A stretch of 64,000 nt of DNA from Clostridium_AW sp040797845. Its GTDB lineage: Bacteria; Bacillota; Clostridia; Clostridiales; Clostridiaceae. Positions 8,779 to 17,743 of this stretch are shown piece by piece. The stretch lies in the NCBI GenBank assembly GCA_040797845.1, contig JBFNFA010000002.1, positions 434,001 to 498,000 on the forward strand. Reading direction: 5' to 3'. A program made the translations under genes and the position numbers. The notes below the pieces were generated by a model. That model searched no databases. It was not told the origin of the DNA and worked only from the letters and a program-made list of their open reading frames with translations. Numbering within the stretch: position 1 is the stretch's first letter; every line of letters begins with the position of its first letter.

Positions 8779-9211
8779 CTAATTTATTTAATAGTAATAA
8801 AATACTATTCTCTAAATCTAAAAATGTATCCATATAAACGGAAATGCTGCCGCCATAAGGGTCTACAATATCCCCTTTTATGCCGACATAGCTATTTAAT
8901 GAATTTATTTTCTCCTTATGTTGTGGGAAATTATGTATCAATAATTCACTCATATAAGAAGTCATAGTTAATATTAAATCATATTCATTGATTAGTTCTT
9001 CTGTTAATTTAACTGCACATCTATCACTAATATCCAATGCAAATTTTTCTTTAATAATAGATGCGGAATTTAAAGAAGTCTTGCTATGTGGAATAGCTGC
9101 TATACCTGCTGAAAATGCTAGAAGTGAATTATCCTTTTTTAATGAATTAAAAATAGCTTCAGCCATACAACTTCTACAAGTATTTCCAGTGCAAACAAAT
9201 AATACTTTCAT
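8756..9211 (-). CDS. ywlE: Low-molecular-weight protein phosphatase, YwlE-like (probable protein-arginine phosphatase)
   Basis: A 151-residue cysteine phosphatase of the LMW-PTP fold. The P-loop is VCTGNTCRSCMAEA, with the nucleophilic Cys and the loop Arg, and the general acid is in DPYGGSISVY. In Bacillus YwlE a Thr in the P-loop (CTGNT) allows phospho-arginine and bars phospho-tyrosine; the same Thr is present, so arginine phosphatase activity is the better guess. The start was moved from a GTG at 9223 to the ATG at 9211 because the GGAGG lies between them. Position next to rpiB and sua5 matches Bacillus. Confidence 0.85.
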   Translation of the reverse strand: MKVLFVCTGNTCRSCMAEAIFNSLKKDNSLLAFSAGIAAIPHSKTSLNSASIIKEKFALDISDRCAVKLTEELINEYDLILTMTSYMSELLIHNFPQHKEKINSLNSYVGIKGDIVDPYGGSISVYMDTFLDLENSILLLLNKLEEDKSIS

Positions 9212-9248
9212 AGCTTCCTCCACAAAACTTTAATAACTATCGTTAAAC

Positions 9249-9277
9249 ATTTTAGCTTAGTAGATAACATATGTCAA
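9249..9277 (-). promoter_or_regulatory. SigA promoter of the ywlE-like gene
   Basis: Minus strand TTGACA (9277-9272), 17-nt spacer, TAAAAT (9254-9249), about 40 nt before the ATG. One mismatch to consensus in all. Confidence 0.7.
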
Positions 9278-9295
9278 CTATATTTTATATAATAA

Positions 9296-10348
9296 TTATG
9301 CATCAATAATATTATAACCCGATGATTTTTTAAGTCTATTCATAACTGCAATGCCTATGCCTTTTTCTTCAAAGGATTCTGAAAATATTACATCAACTTT
9401 TTCATCGTCAAAAACCCTTAAAGCTTCAAATAGATTTTGAGCTATAATGTCCATATCTAATCTACTTCCCAAAGATACAACGGACATATTTTTGTATAAA
9501 TTTTTAGTTTCTTCTGTAGCTATTACCCCTACTTTTTCTCCTTTTCTTCTGTATTCTTCTCCAATTTCATTTATTCTATCTACAACTTTATCTATATCAC
9601 CTTGTACTATTATTAAAGGGGCCTTTGGTGCATAATGTCTATATTTCATTCCTGGAGCCTTTGGCTTAAAGTCCCCTTCTATTTTATTTAATATAGCAGG
9701 ATCTATGTAAATATTTTTATCTATTTCCTGCAACATTTCTAAGGTAACTCCACCTGGTCTAAGCACACAGGGAGGATATTCTGTACAATCTACAACAGTA
9801 GATTCCACTCCAACGTCACACTTTTCTCCCCCTATTATATATTCGATTTTTCCAAAAAGATCTTCGATACATCTCTCTATATCTGTAGGGCTCGGTCTTC
9901 CAGATATATTAGCCGACGGAGCAGCGATAGGTACCTCTGCCATTTTTATAAGTTTACGAGCTATCTCATTTGACGGCATTCTAATTCCTACACTATTTAA
10001 TCCTGCACTAGTTTCTCTTGGAATTAAATCAGTTTTTTCAAGTATAATTGTTAATGGTCCTGGCCAAAAACTTTCCATTAATTTTTCTGCAACCTTTGGA
10101 ATTTTCTTCACTAAAGGTTTTATACTTTCTATATCTGCTACATGTACGATTAAGGGATTATCCTGGGGTCTTCCCTTTGCTATAAATATTTTTTTCACAG
10201 CATTGCCATCTAAAGCATTAGCCCCTAACCCATATACCGTCTCTGTTGGGAATGCTACTAGCCCACCTTCTCTTATAACTCTTCCGCATTCCATTAACGA
10301 AGCTTCATCCATATCATGTTCATCTAAAAAAACAACTTTCGTTTCCAA
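9296..10348 (-). CDS. sua5: L-threonylcarbamoyladenylate synthase (Sua5/YwlC)
   Basis: Makes threonylcarbamoyl-AMP from Thr, bicarbonate and ATP, the first step of the t6A37 modification of tRNAs reading ANN codons. The YrdC domain fills about residues 15-200 (GGLVAFPTETVYGLGANAL, KIFIAKGRPQDNPL, PSANISGRPSPT), and the Sua5 C-terminal domain follows after the PGMKYRHYAPKAPL linker. With 350 aa it is the long Sua5 form, not the short TsaC. The start codon is TTG at 10348, preceded by AAAGGGAG. It shares the ywl neighbourhood of Bacillus. Confidence 0.94.
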   Translation of the reverse strand: METKVVFLDEHDMDEASLMECGRVIREGGLVAFPTETVYGLGANALDGNAVKKIFIAKGRPQDNPLIVHVADIESIKPLVKKIPKVAEKLMESFWPGPLTIILEKTDLIPRETSAGLNSVGIRMPSNEIARKLIKMAEVPIAAPSANISGRPSPTDIERCIEDLFGKIEYIIGGEKCDVGVESTVVDCTEYPPCVLRPGGVTLEMLQEIDKNIYIDPAILNKIEGDFKPKAPGMKYRHYAPKAPLIIVQGDIDKVVDRINEIGEEYRRKGEKVGVIATEETKNLYKNMSVVSLGSRLDMDIIAQNLFEALRVFDDEKVDVIFSESFEEKGIGIAVMNRLKKSSGYNIIDA

Positions 10349-10381
10349 ACTTACATCTCCCTTTGAATATTGTAAAATAAT

Positions 10382-11101
10382 TTATAGTATAGTGATTAAT
10401 ACCAGTCCAAAAATTACCCCTACTAAAACTCCTAAGGTACTAGATACGCCTTCCCATAATTTTGAGGACTCAGGTATCATTTCTCCACAAACTACATAAA
10501 GCATTATCCCTGAGGCAAAAGATAAACTTAATCCTAAAGCATTAGTAGAAAGCTTACCTATATATGCCCCTATCAATGTTCCTAATATAGTTGGTGTAGC
10601 TGTAGCAATAGTGTAAAGTAATATTTTCCATCGCTTAACCCTTGTAATCATTAAAGGGGCAGATATGGCAATACCTTCAGGTATATCATGTATAGCTATA
10701 ATTAAACTCATTTTTATTCCTAAACTACTTCCTGCCGCAAATCCACAACCCATTATAACTCCCTCTGGGAAATTGTGAATCATAAGCCCTATTGCTGTAA
10801 TCAAAGCCATCTTTATATGTTTATCCATTTTATCATGTTGTAGTTTAGTATCAATAAAACTCACCAATATAATACCGGATACACAAGTAAGAACTGTATT
10901 AACAAAACTCCAATTTTGCAAAGCTTCTGGAATTAAATCAAAAACTACCACAGAAAACATTAATCCCCCTGAAAAGCCAATCATAGCTCCCAATAGCTTT
11001 CTCGATGGTTTCCCTATGGAGATTCCTATTAACGCTCCTAAAGTAGTTCCCAAAAGAGATATTACGCTCCCCAACAAAATCAATAAAATTAATCTACTCA
11101 A
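10382..11101 (-). CDS. ZIP family divalent metal transporter
   Basis: A 239-residue membrane protein with about eight helices. Helices IV and V carry the metal-binding pair HNFPEG and HDIPEG, diagnostic of ZIP carriers such as ZupT, which bring zinc, iron or other divalent metals into the cytoplasm. The start is TTG at 11101 after AAAGGTG. It lies 33 nt upstream of sua5; in Bacillus the same interval near ywlC holds the metal exporter ywlD/mntP, a different family, so this is a non-homologous replacement. Metal specificity cannot be read from sequence. Confidence 0.88.
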   Translation of the reverse strand: MSRLILLILLGSVISLLGTTLGALIGISIGKPSRKLLGAMIGFSGGLMFSVVVFDLIPEALQNWSFVNTVLTCVSGIILVSFIDTKLQHDKMDKHIKMALITAIGLMIHNFPEGVIMGCGFAAGSSLGIKMSLIIAIHDIPEGIAISAPLMITRVKRWKILLYTIATATPTILGTLIGAYIGKLSTNALGLSLSFASGIMLYVVCGEMIPESSKLWEGVSSTLGVLVGVIFGLVLITIL

Positions 11102-11163
11102 TTTATCACCTTTATAAAATTTGCTCTCTATAAGATAATATTTAAGGGGATATGTAAATATTC

Positions 11164-11766
11164 TTAATACATTTCATTTCTATATTCTTTTATTTTATCT
11201 ATTGTTTCCTCTGTAAATTGAGCATATACACAATTTCTATATATTATATCTAATAATTCATACTTTAAATATCTTCCTTTTTTTATTATTGTAAAAAAAT
11301 AGTCCTTTTCAGGGCTTAAAATTTTTATCTTATTATAATGATAAGCTACATAAGGGTGATTTTTTAAGAATTTTTCGTTTATAGGAATCATTTTATCACT
11401 CCTAAATTTAGATGATGCTATAATTATTATTGAAAAATCTTTACTCTTATCACTTTTTCTTATGTAGTTTTCTATATGGACAAAAACTACTTTGTTACAC
11501 ATTATGTTTAATCCATCTCTTTTCAAGCCTGAAATTATCTTAATTTTATAATTGTCATTATATATTTTAAAATTTTCATTATTTATCTTACTTAGTATTG
11601 CAATTATTATTAATATCTCTATTAACGATAAATATATTATATAAAAAATATTGACTTTATCAATTAATATTAAAGCAAAAGGCAGAACAAAAAAAATAAA
11701 GCTCATTATTAGCATGAATATCTTATAAGATTTTCTTTGCTTTATAATGGCTTTATTTATACTCAT
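11164..11766 (-). CDS. Hypothetical membrane protein with two N-terminal helices
   Basis: Not recognised. The 200-residue product begins with a basic segment, then two hydrophobic helices at about 17-36 and 38-60 with a short loop between, and ends in a basic, Ile/Lys/Tyr-rich cytoplasmic domain of about 135 aa with alternating strands. The shape resembles small bacterial PH-like membrane proteins, but I see no decisive motif. It sits between prfA and the ZIP gene, 26 nt after prfA, so it is probably co-transcribed. AAGAGG precedes the ATG, supporting real expression. Confidence 0.65.
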   Translation of the reverse strand: MSINKAIIKQRKSYKIFMLIMSFIFFVLPFALILIDKVNIFYIIYLSLIEILIIIAILSKINNENFKIYNDNYKIKIISGLKRDGLNIMCNKVVFVHIENYIRKSDKSKDFSIIIIASSKFRSDKMIPINEKFLKNHPYVAYHYNKIKILSPEKDYFFTIIKKGRYLKYELLDIIYRNCVYAQFTEETIDKIKEYRNEMY

Positions 11767-11792
11767 AATTACCTCTTCCCTTATACTATTAA

Positions 11793-12863
11793 TTATTCTC
11801 CTAAGGACTTCATCTTTTCTGCCTGCTCTGTAGTTATAAGCGCATCTACTATTTCATCTATATCTCCATCAAGGAATGAATCTAGTCTATAAAGGGTTAA
11901 TCCTATCCTGTGATCTGTAACCCTTCCTTGTGGATAGTTATAGGTTCTTATCCTCTCACTTCTATCTCCGGTACCAACCTGACTCTTTCTATCCTCAGCT
12001 ATACTGGCACTTCTTTCAGCTTGTGCAATATCGTATAATCTTGATTTCAATACTTTCATTGCCTTATCTCTATTTTTAAGCTGAGATTTTTCATCTTGGC
12101 AAGAAACTACCATTCCTGTAGGTAAATGAGTTATTCTAACAGCTGAATCCGTAGTATTAACAGACTGACCACCGTGTCCAGAAGATCTAAACACGTCTAC
12201 TCTTATATCATTTGGGTTGATTTCAACATCTACATCTTCAACCTCAGGCAAAACTGCCACCGTTGCAGTAGAAGTATGAATTCTACCACTTGCTTCTGTA
12301 TCAGGTACTCTTTGAACCCTATGCGCTCCACTTTCATATTTCAACCTGCTATAGGCTCCCTTTCCCTTAATCATAAATATCACTTCTTTAAATCCACCAA
12401 TATCAGTTTCATTAGAGCTTACAGGCTCAATTCTCCAACCCACTCTTTCTGCATATCTAGTATACATTCTGAAAAGATTAGCTGCAAATAGAGCTGCTTC
12501 ATCTCCACCTGCTCCCCCTCTTATTTCAACAAAAACGTTTTTATCATCATTTGGGTCTTTAGGGAGCATTAGGATCTTTAGCTCACTTTCTAATATCTCT
12601 TGTTGTTCTCCTAATTCTTTAATTTCTTCTTGGACCATTTCTTTAAGATCTTTATCTAAGTCTTCTTTTAACATTTCTTTATCTGATTCTAAATTTTCTT
12701 GTACTTTTTTATATTCTCTGTATTTTACCACAACATCTTCTAAATCTGAATGCTCTTTACAAAGTTTTTGCCATTCTTTTTGATCTGCCATAACTGACGG
12801 ATCACTTATCTTTATAGATAACTCTTCGTATTTATTTTCTATAAAATCAAGTCTATCTAACAT
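11793..12863 (-). CDS. prfA: Peptide chain release factor 1
   Basis: RF1 (356 aa) ends translation at UAA and UAG. The GGQ loop that triggers hydrolysis is in SSGHGGQSVNTTDSA, and the codon-reading PxT motif is PDT in QRVPDTEASGRIHTS, which is RF1-type; RF2 would have SPF. The GGQ glutamine is the target of PrmC, encoded just upstream. A promoter (TTGCAT-18-TATAAT) lies in the 77-nt gap before it. The ATG follows GGAGTGAG. Confidence 0.97.
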   Translation of the reverse strand: MLDRLDFIENKYEELSIKISDPSVMADQKEWQKLCKEHSDLEDVVVKYREYKKVQENLESDKEMLKEDLDKDLKEMVQEEIKELGEQQEILESELKILMLPKDPNDDKNVFVEIRGGAGGDEAALFAANLFRMYTRYAERVGWRIEPVSSNETDIGGFKEVIFMIKGKGAYSRLKYESGAHRVQRVPDTEASGRIHTSTATVAVLPEVEDVDVEINPNDIRVDVFRSSGHGGQSVNTTDSAVRITHLPTGMVVSCQDEKSQLKNRDKAMKVLKSRLYDIAQAERSASIAEDRKSQVGTGDRSERIRTYNYPQGRVTDHRIGLTLYRLDSFLDGDIDEIVDALITTEQAEKMKSLGE

Positions 12864-12900
12864 ATTTTCTCACTCCGTAATAATATTTTAACAACTATAA

Positions 12901-12930
12901 ATTATATCATAGTTTTTTTATTTAATGCAA
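12901..12930 (-). promoter_or_regulatory. Candidate SigA promoter of prfA
   Basis: Minus strand TTGCAT (12930-12925), 18-nt spacer, perfect TATAAT (12906-12901), about 38 nt before prfA. Confidence 0.5.
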
Positions 12931-12940
12931 TGAATTTATA

Positions 12941-13807
12941 CTAAAGTTTTCTGCCTTTTACCACTCTATCTAATCCAGCTAAATCTTTTTTACACTCAAT
13001 GTCGCAAAAATTATTTTCTTTAAGTAAATTCATTACATCCTCTCTCTGATCATATCCTATTTCAAAGGCTATTATTCCATTCCTTTTTAAAACCACTTTA
13101 CTTTCTTCTATGATTCTCCTATAGAAGTCCAGCCCATCTTCTCCACCACTTAAGGCTTCGTATGGTTCAAATTTTTTTACATCATCCATAAGATCCTCTA
13201 TTACCACATCTTTTATATATGGTGGGTTTGATACTATCATATCATATTTTTTATCTTCTTTTATAGCATACATCAATAAATCACTTTTATATACACTTAC
13301 CCTATCCTGCATGCTATTTAAATAAATATTATCTCTTGTTACTTCTAGGGGAATGTCTTCAATATCATAGCAATCTATCTGTGTATTATCAGTATATTTC
13401 GCTATAGATATACCAATTGCTCCACTACCACAACAAAGGTCACAAATATTTTTATATTCATTTTCTATTATATCATTAATTGCTTCTTCAACTAAAATTT
13501 CTGTGTCCGGTCTAGGTATCAATACACCTTCTTTTATTTTAAAGTTCAAGTTCATAAATTCGCATTCGCCCAGTATATACTTTACAGGCATTTTATTCTT
13601 TCTAATATTAACCAACCTAAGATACTCATCCATTTCACTCTTACTTACTTTATAATCTCTATTTATCATAATAAATAACTTATCTTTGTTTATAGCTTTT
13701 GCTAATAACAGCTGACAATCTAATTTATAACTAGGTATGCTTTCTTCTTTAAGAATATTAAATCCTTTAATTAATAATTCTCCGATGGTGAATTCACTAG
13801 TATTCAT
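12941..13807 (-). CDS. prmC: Release factor glutamine methyltransferase
   Basis: Methylates the Gln of the GGQ motif in release factors. The 288-residue protein has an N-terminal helical substrate-binding domain, then a Rossmann SAM-binding fold with CDLCCGSGAIGISIAK (motif I) and the catalytic NPPY in MIVSNPPYIKD. It lies directly upstream of prfA, its substrate gene, the classic arrangement. Its start overlaps the end of the DUF1385 gene by 11 nt, so the two are coupled. Confidence 0.95.
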   Translation of the reverse strand: MNTSEFTIGELLIKGFNILKEESIPSYKLDCQLLLAKAINKDKLFIMINRDYKVSKSEMDEYLRLVNIRKNKMPVKYILGECEFMNLNFKIKEGVLIPRPDTEILVEEAINDIIENEYKNICDLCCGSGAIGISIAKYTDNTQIDCYDIEDIPLEVTRDNIYLNSMQDRVSVYKSDLLMYAIKEDKKYDMIVSNPPYIKDVVIEDLMDDVKKFEPYEALSGGEDGLDFYRRIIEESKVVLKRNGIIAFEIGYDQREDVMNLLKENNFCDIECKKDLAGLDRVVKGRKL

Positions 13808-14714
13808 TATCCTCTATTCCTTCCGCTACCTTCAATGATTTTATAGCTACTTCTAGTTGAGATAAATCTGGTTCGTTAGTAGTTATTTTTTGCAAAGCAA
13901 GGCCTGGCATTGCCATAATTCGGGATAAAGCACTATTCCCTCTACCCATCCATTTTATTATTTCATAAGTTATTCCCGAAACCACTGGAAGTAACAATAA
14001 TCTATATATTATCCTCTGCGGCAAACTTTGCCATCCTACAAGAGAAAATAGCATTATGCTTACAATCATAACTAAAAACATAAAGTTCGTTCCACATCTA
14101 GGATGAAGTCTAGGGTATTGTTTTGCTTTTTCTGGGGTTAATTCATCTCCATTTTCATAACAAAATATAGCTTTATGCTCTGCACCATGATATTCAAAAA
14201 CTCTTCTTATTTCTTCCATTCTGCTTATAACTAATATGTATATTATAAAAAGAGTTACCCTTATTAATCCTTCTATTATATTTAACATTAATGTATTTTC
14301 TATTCCAGTTTTTTTGAATAAATTGGCTATTATATTAGGTAAGGCTATAAATAAGGTAATTGATATTATTATAGAAATAAAGAAAGAAAATCCCATTATA
14401 ATACTATCACTTTTTTCCTTAAATATCCCTTGAAACCACTTGTCAAACTTAGATTCTTCTACTTCATCTTCGAAAAAAGAAGCAGAGTAGTTTAAACTCT
14501 TCATTCCTATTACTAGAGATTCTATTAATGAGACAAATCCTCTTATAATGGGGAGTCCTAATATTTTATTCCTCTTTGAATAAGGTTTAAATTCTTCTTT
14601 TGTTACTACAATTTCCCCATCACTTTTTCTTACAGCAGTTGCTATGCCTTCTTTCCCTCTCATCATTACACCTTCAATAAGAGCCTGCCCCCCTACAGAA
14701 CAGTTTTTTTTCAT
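13797..14714 (-). CDS. DUF1385 (YqhQ-like) membrane protein
   Basis: A 305-residue conserved membrane protein of unknown function. The N-terminal signature GGQALIEGVMMRGKEGIA and the central HGAEHKAIFCYENG and HPRCGTNFMF segments identify DUF1385. About four or five hydrophobic helices are visible. The first of two ATG codons (14717) is too close to the GAGG site, so the second (14714) is preferred; its A is the last base of the tdk stop. Its constant presence between tdk and prmC in clostridia suggests a housekeeping role, but none can be named. Confidence 0.85.
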   Translation of the reverse strand: MKKNCSVGGQALIEGVMMRGKEGIATAVRKSDGEIVVTKEEFKPYSKRNKILGLPIIRGFVSLIESLVIGMKSLNYSASFFEDEVEESKFDKWFQGIFKEKSDSIIMGFSFFISIIISITLFIALPNIIANLFKKTGIENTLMLNIIEGLIRVTLFIIYILVISRMEEIRRVFEYHGAEHKAIFCYENGDELTPEKAKQYPRLHPRCGTNFMFLVMIVSIMLFSLVGWQSLPQRIIYRLLLLPVVSGITYEIIKWMGRGNSALSRIMAMPGLALQKITTNEPDLSQLEVAIKSLKVAEGIEDNEY

Positions 14715-15301
14715 CATCTCACCTCATCTTTAATTACTTCATGGCACTTTCTACATCTAGCTTCATAAGATTCCTTAGCTCCAACCAAAACTATTGGGTC
14801 ATCATATCTAGCTGGTTGTCCATTGATTAATCTTTGAGTTCTAGTTGCTGGTCTTCCACATTTCATACATACAGCTTGAATTTTATCTACAAATTCTGCC
14901 ACCGCCATGAGTTCAGGCATATTTCCAAAAGGCTCACTTTTGAAATCCATATCCAATCCTGCACATATTACTCTTTTATGTTTATCCGCAATATCACATA
15001 CTACCTTTACAATAAACTCATCAAAAAACTGAGCTTCATCTATAGCTACTACTTCAACATCATCATCAATAAGCTCCAATATTTGAGTAGAATTTTTTAC
15101 GGGGATGGCTCCTTCTTTGTCTCCACAATGGGACACCACATCTTCTTTACTATATCTATTATCAATTTCTGGTTTAAAAACTTGTACCTTTTGTTTTGCA
15201 ATTTTAGCTCTTCTTATTCTTCTTATTAATTCTTCAGATTTACCGCTATACATAGGGCCTGCTATTACTTCTATCCATCCATGATTATTTGGTCCGTACA
15301 T
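14714..15301 (-). CDS. tdk: Thymidine kinase (type II, zinc-binding)
   Basis: Phosphorylates thymidine and deoxyuridine with ATP. The 195-residue protein has the P-loop AGPMYSGKSEELIRR, the Walker B-like VVAIDEAQFFDE, and a four-Cys zinc ribbon made of CMKC near the lasso loop and CRKC near the C-terminus. The TRTQRLINGQPARYDDP lasso closes over the thymine. It is read divergently from rpmE, and the stop overlaps the start of the DUF1385 gene. Confidence 0.96.
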   Translation of the reverse strand: MYGPNNHGWIEVIAGPMYSGKSEELIRRIRRAKIAKQKVQVFKPEIDNRYSKEDVVSHCGDKEGAIPVKNSTQILELIDDDVEVVAIDEAQFFDEFIVKVVCDIADKHKRVICAGLDMDFKSEPFGNMPELMAVAEFVDKIQAVCMKCGRPATRTQRLINGQPARYDDPIVLVGAKESYEARCRKCHEVIKDEVR

Positions 15302-15336
15302 AATCTGTTCCTCCTCGTATTTTATAAAACAAGTAT

Positions 15337-15345
15337 ATTTTATCA
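15337..15345 (-). promoter_or_regulatory. Candidate extended -10 promoter of tdk
   Basis: Minus strand TG-A-TAAAAT, an extended -10, 36 nt upstream of the tdk ATG. No good -35 is seen. Confidence 0.3.
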
Positions 15346-15383
15346 GACATGGACAATATATTAAAGAGTGTAATCAAAATTTA

Positions 15384-15413
15384 TTGACTAATGAATTAAA
15401 GCTATGTTATAAT
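15384..15413 (+). promoter_or_regulatory. SigA promoter of rpmE
   Basis: TTGACT (15384-15389), 18-nt spacer, perfect TATAAT (15408-15413), 55 nt before the rpmE ATG. The TTG that opens the longest reading frame is this -35 box, so that longer start can be dismissed. Confidence 0.8.
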
Positions 15414-15467
15414 TTAGTAGTTAAAAATTCAGATACTGAGATGCAGAATTCGAAAGAGGTGAAAAAA

Positions 15468-15677
15468 ATGAGAGAAGGCATACATCCAGATTACCAAGAA
15501 GCGGTAGTTAAGTGTGCATGTGGAAATACTTTTACTACAGGTTCTACTAAAAAAGAACTTAAAGTTGAAATATGCTCTAAATGCCACCCATTCTTTACTG
15601 GCAAACAGAAGATAGTTGACGCTGGCGGAAGAGTTGAAAGATTCATGAAGAAATTCAACATAGCTAACGAAGAATAA
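15468..15677 (+). CDS. rpmE: 50S ribosomal protein L31
   Basis: A 69-residue L31 starting MREGIHPDYQEAVVKCACGN. Cys16, Cys18, Cys36 and Cys39 form the zinc knot, so this is the zinc-dependent (C+) form rather than the zinc-free paralogue made under zinc starvation. The start at 15468 follows AGAGGTG; a 28-codon upstream extension overlaps the promoter and is not real. It is one of the few plus-strand genes here and ends in a strong terminator shared with the convergent chemoreceptor gene. Confidence 0.97.
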   Translation: MREGIHPDYQEAVVKCACGNTFTTGSTKKELKVEICSKCHPFFTGKQKIVDAGGRVERFMKKFNIANEE

Positions 15678-15709
15678 TTTAGTTATTTCGACTTTAAAAT
15701 ACTCAATAT

Positions 15710-15749
15710 AAGCCCGAATATTCACAAATATTCGGGCTTGTTTGGTTGT
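15710..15749. terminator. Terminator between rpmE and the convergent receptor gene
   Basis: Perfect 13-bp stem AAGCCCGAATATT / AATATTCGGGCTT (15710-15722, 15727-15739) with 4-nt loop and a GTTTGGTTGTT tract on the plus strand. It serves rpmE and may also stop the convergent transcript. Confidence 0.85.
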
Positions 15750-17638
15750 TATTTCTTTATATTTCTTATTATATTATATTTACTATCGTCACTTTCTACA
15801 AAACCATCTATAGCAGAGTTAATTCCATGAAAATCACTAAAGCTTACAAAAGTCTGTTGTAATTTATTTACCAACTCCTTGTCCAATCTACAATTAGCAG
15901 CTATAGCATCTTTTGGAATATCTTCTGTTTTGTTTATAATGCACAACTCATCTATATTTACACCCTTTTTCTTAGCATTATCAATAGCTTCACTGTAGGT
16001 AGCACCTGCATCTACCTCACCACTTAATACAGCCTTTATTACATTGTCATGGCTTCCCATGTAAGATACCTTTTTAAAGTCCTTTTCTGGATTAAATCCG
16101 TGGCTTTTCAATAAATTCCTAGCATATAAATACCCAGATGCACTTTCAACATCTACATATGCAAAATGTTTATTTCTTAACTCACTTATAGTTTTTATTC
16201 CGTTATCCTTTCTTGATATTATATATCCATTATAAAAAGTTTTTCCATTGACCTTTGGCGTTACAATTGGTATTACCCCATACTTTTCATGAGCGCTAAC
16301 GTAAGCAAAAGGGGAAAACCACCCTACATCTATAGAATTACTTTCCATTCCTCTTCCTAATGCGTAATAATCTTTCACTATAATAACTTTTGCTTTGTAT
16401 CCTATAGAATTGCACACTCTCTCTAATATAGGAATATAAGTATCTTTTATATTTTTAGGAGAAGTAAAAGGATTTATACCAAATATAATCTCGTTATCCT
16501 TCTTTAATTTAGCTGCAATTTCTTGCACTGAATCAGCTGTCTCACTCAATTTATTACAAAAATTAAGAATCTCCTTATTTTTAATTTGCTGTGAGTTTAA
16601 CATTTCTTTAGCCTCTATAGTGACCATATGAGTTTTTTCTACCGCCCCTGTTATAGCCTCTATAGCCACCTCCATATTATTAGAGGTATCCATCTGTTCA
16701 TTAGCTACTCCTTTTAAGCCTTCCATTGAAGTAGATATTTCCCCAACTATATCTCCTATTTTATTTACCAACTGCTTTGATTCATCTACGATGATGTTAG
16801 CATTTTGTATTTTATCCATACATATATTCATATGAGAATTAGATTCTTTAAAATCTATTATTATGTTCTTCACTATATTTTCTATTTCCAATACAGCCTC
16901 ATCTGTTTTTTCTGATAATTTTCTTATTTCCTGAGCTACAACAGAAAATCCTTTTCCCGCGTCCCCTGCCCTCGCAGCTTCAATAGAAGCATTAAGAGCT
17001 AATAAGTTTGTTTGACTAGATATTTGCTTTATATAATTCACGAAGTTGCCTATTTTTCCAGATAATTGTTGAAATTTTATGTTCCCATTATATAAATTCT
17101 CTATGCTTTTGTTCAATTCAATAAGATAAAGCCCTATACTTTCTATTGTATTTTTATTGCTATTTAACATATTAAAAGATTCTTTAGAATTATGTTCTAT
17201 TTCCAATACGTCATTATTAAGTTTTTCAGATATATGAACAAGTTCATTTATGCCTGCACTTATTTTTTGGGCACTTGCATTATTTTGATCAGTAAAACTT
17301 TCTACCTCATTTGATACACTTACGACCTTAGCTGACATATCCATACTATCTTCATATAACCACAATAGTTGTTGAATATCAAAGCCTATAGTTTCCCAAC
17401 TTTGAAACAGCTCTTCATAATGTTTATCTTTCTTCTTAGTATCAACAAACTTTAAATCTTTTTTCTTATCTAAATTTTGCACTTTATTGTATATGTATGT
17501 CCACATCCACAATAGAAATAGATCTATAAATGTTAATAAAATAAATATTCCGAAACTATGAATGATAAAAAAATTCAAAAAAAGATTTATTATAATTATT
17601 ACAATCGCAAAATAACACCAAAATCTTTTGTTAAACAC
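15749..17638 (-). CDS. Methyl-accepting-type receptor fused to a PhnD-like binding domain
   Basis: An unusual two-part protein of about 629 aa. Two membrane helices lie at about 9-29 and 32-53 with almost no external loop. A methyl-accepting signalling coiled coil follows at about 95-380, with the highly conserved tip around QTNLLALNASIEAARAGDAG. The last 245 residues resemble PhnD/phosphonate-type periplasmic binding proteins: FGINPFTSP at the start, VGWFSPFAYV, YNGYIISRK, and VDAGATYSEA. By topology both halves face the cytoplasm, which is odd for a binding-protein domain. The GGGGG ribosome site abuts the upstream ATG at 17647, so the GTG at 17638 is preferred. The ligand is unknown. Confidence 0.82.
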   Translation of the reverse strand: MFNKRFWCYFAIVIIIINLFLNFFIIHSFGIFILLTFIDLFLLWMWTYIYNKVQNLDKKKDLKFVDTKKKDKHYEELFQSWETIGFDIQQLLWLYEDSMDMSAKVVSVSNEVESFTDQNNASAQKISAGINELVHISEKLNNDVLEIEHNSKESFNMLNSNKNTIESIGLYLIELNKSIENLYNGNIKFQQLSGKIGNFVNYIKQISSQTNLLALNASIEAARAGDAGKGFSVVAQEIRKLSEKTDEAVLEIENIVKNIIIDFKESNSHMNICMDKIQNANIIVDESKQLVNKIGDIVGEISTSMEGLKGVANEQMDTSNNMEVAIEAITGAVEKTHMVTIEAKEMLNSQQIKNKEILNFCNKLSETADSVQEIAAKLKKDNEIIFGINPFTSPKNIKDTYIPILERVCNSIGYKAKVIIVKDYYALGRGMESNSIDVGWFSPFAYVSAHEKYGVIPIVTPKVNGKTFYNGYIISRKDNGIKTISELRNKHFAYVDVESASGYLYARNLLKSHGFNPEKDFKKVSYMGSHDNVIKAVLSGEVDAGATYSEAIDNAKKKGVNIDELCIINKTEDIPKDAIAANCRLDKELVNKLQQTFVSFSDFHGINSAIDGFVESDDSKYNIIRNIKK

Positions 17639-17743
17639 ATATACCATCCCCCATATGATATTTTTTTGTAAATAATAAGTTTAAAATGCAATATAAATAT
17701 ATTCTACTAAAATATGGAGAAAATAACAATTATATTTATATAA

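Noticed and set aside
14834..15229. 131-codon plus-strand frame within tdk
   Set aside because: Complement of a well-supported thymidine kinase, with no ribosome site and no family resemblance.
15384..15467. 28-codon N-terminal extension of rpmE
   Set aside because: Its TTG start is the -35 box and the -10 box lies inside it; the ATG at 15468 has a ribosome site and gives the normal L31 start.
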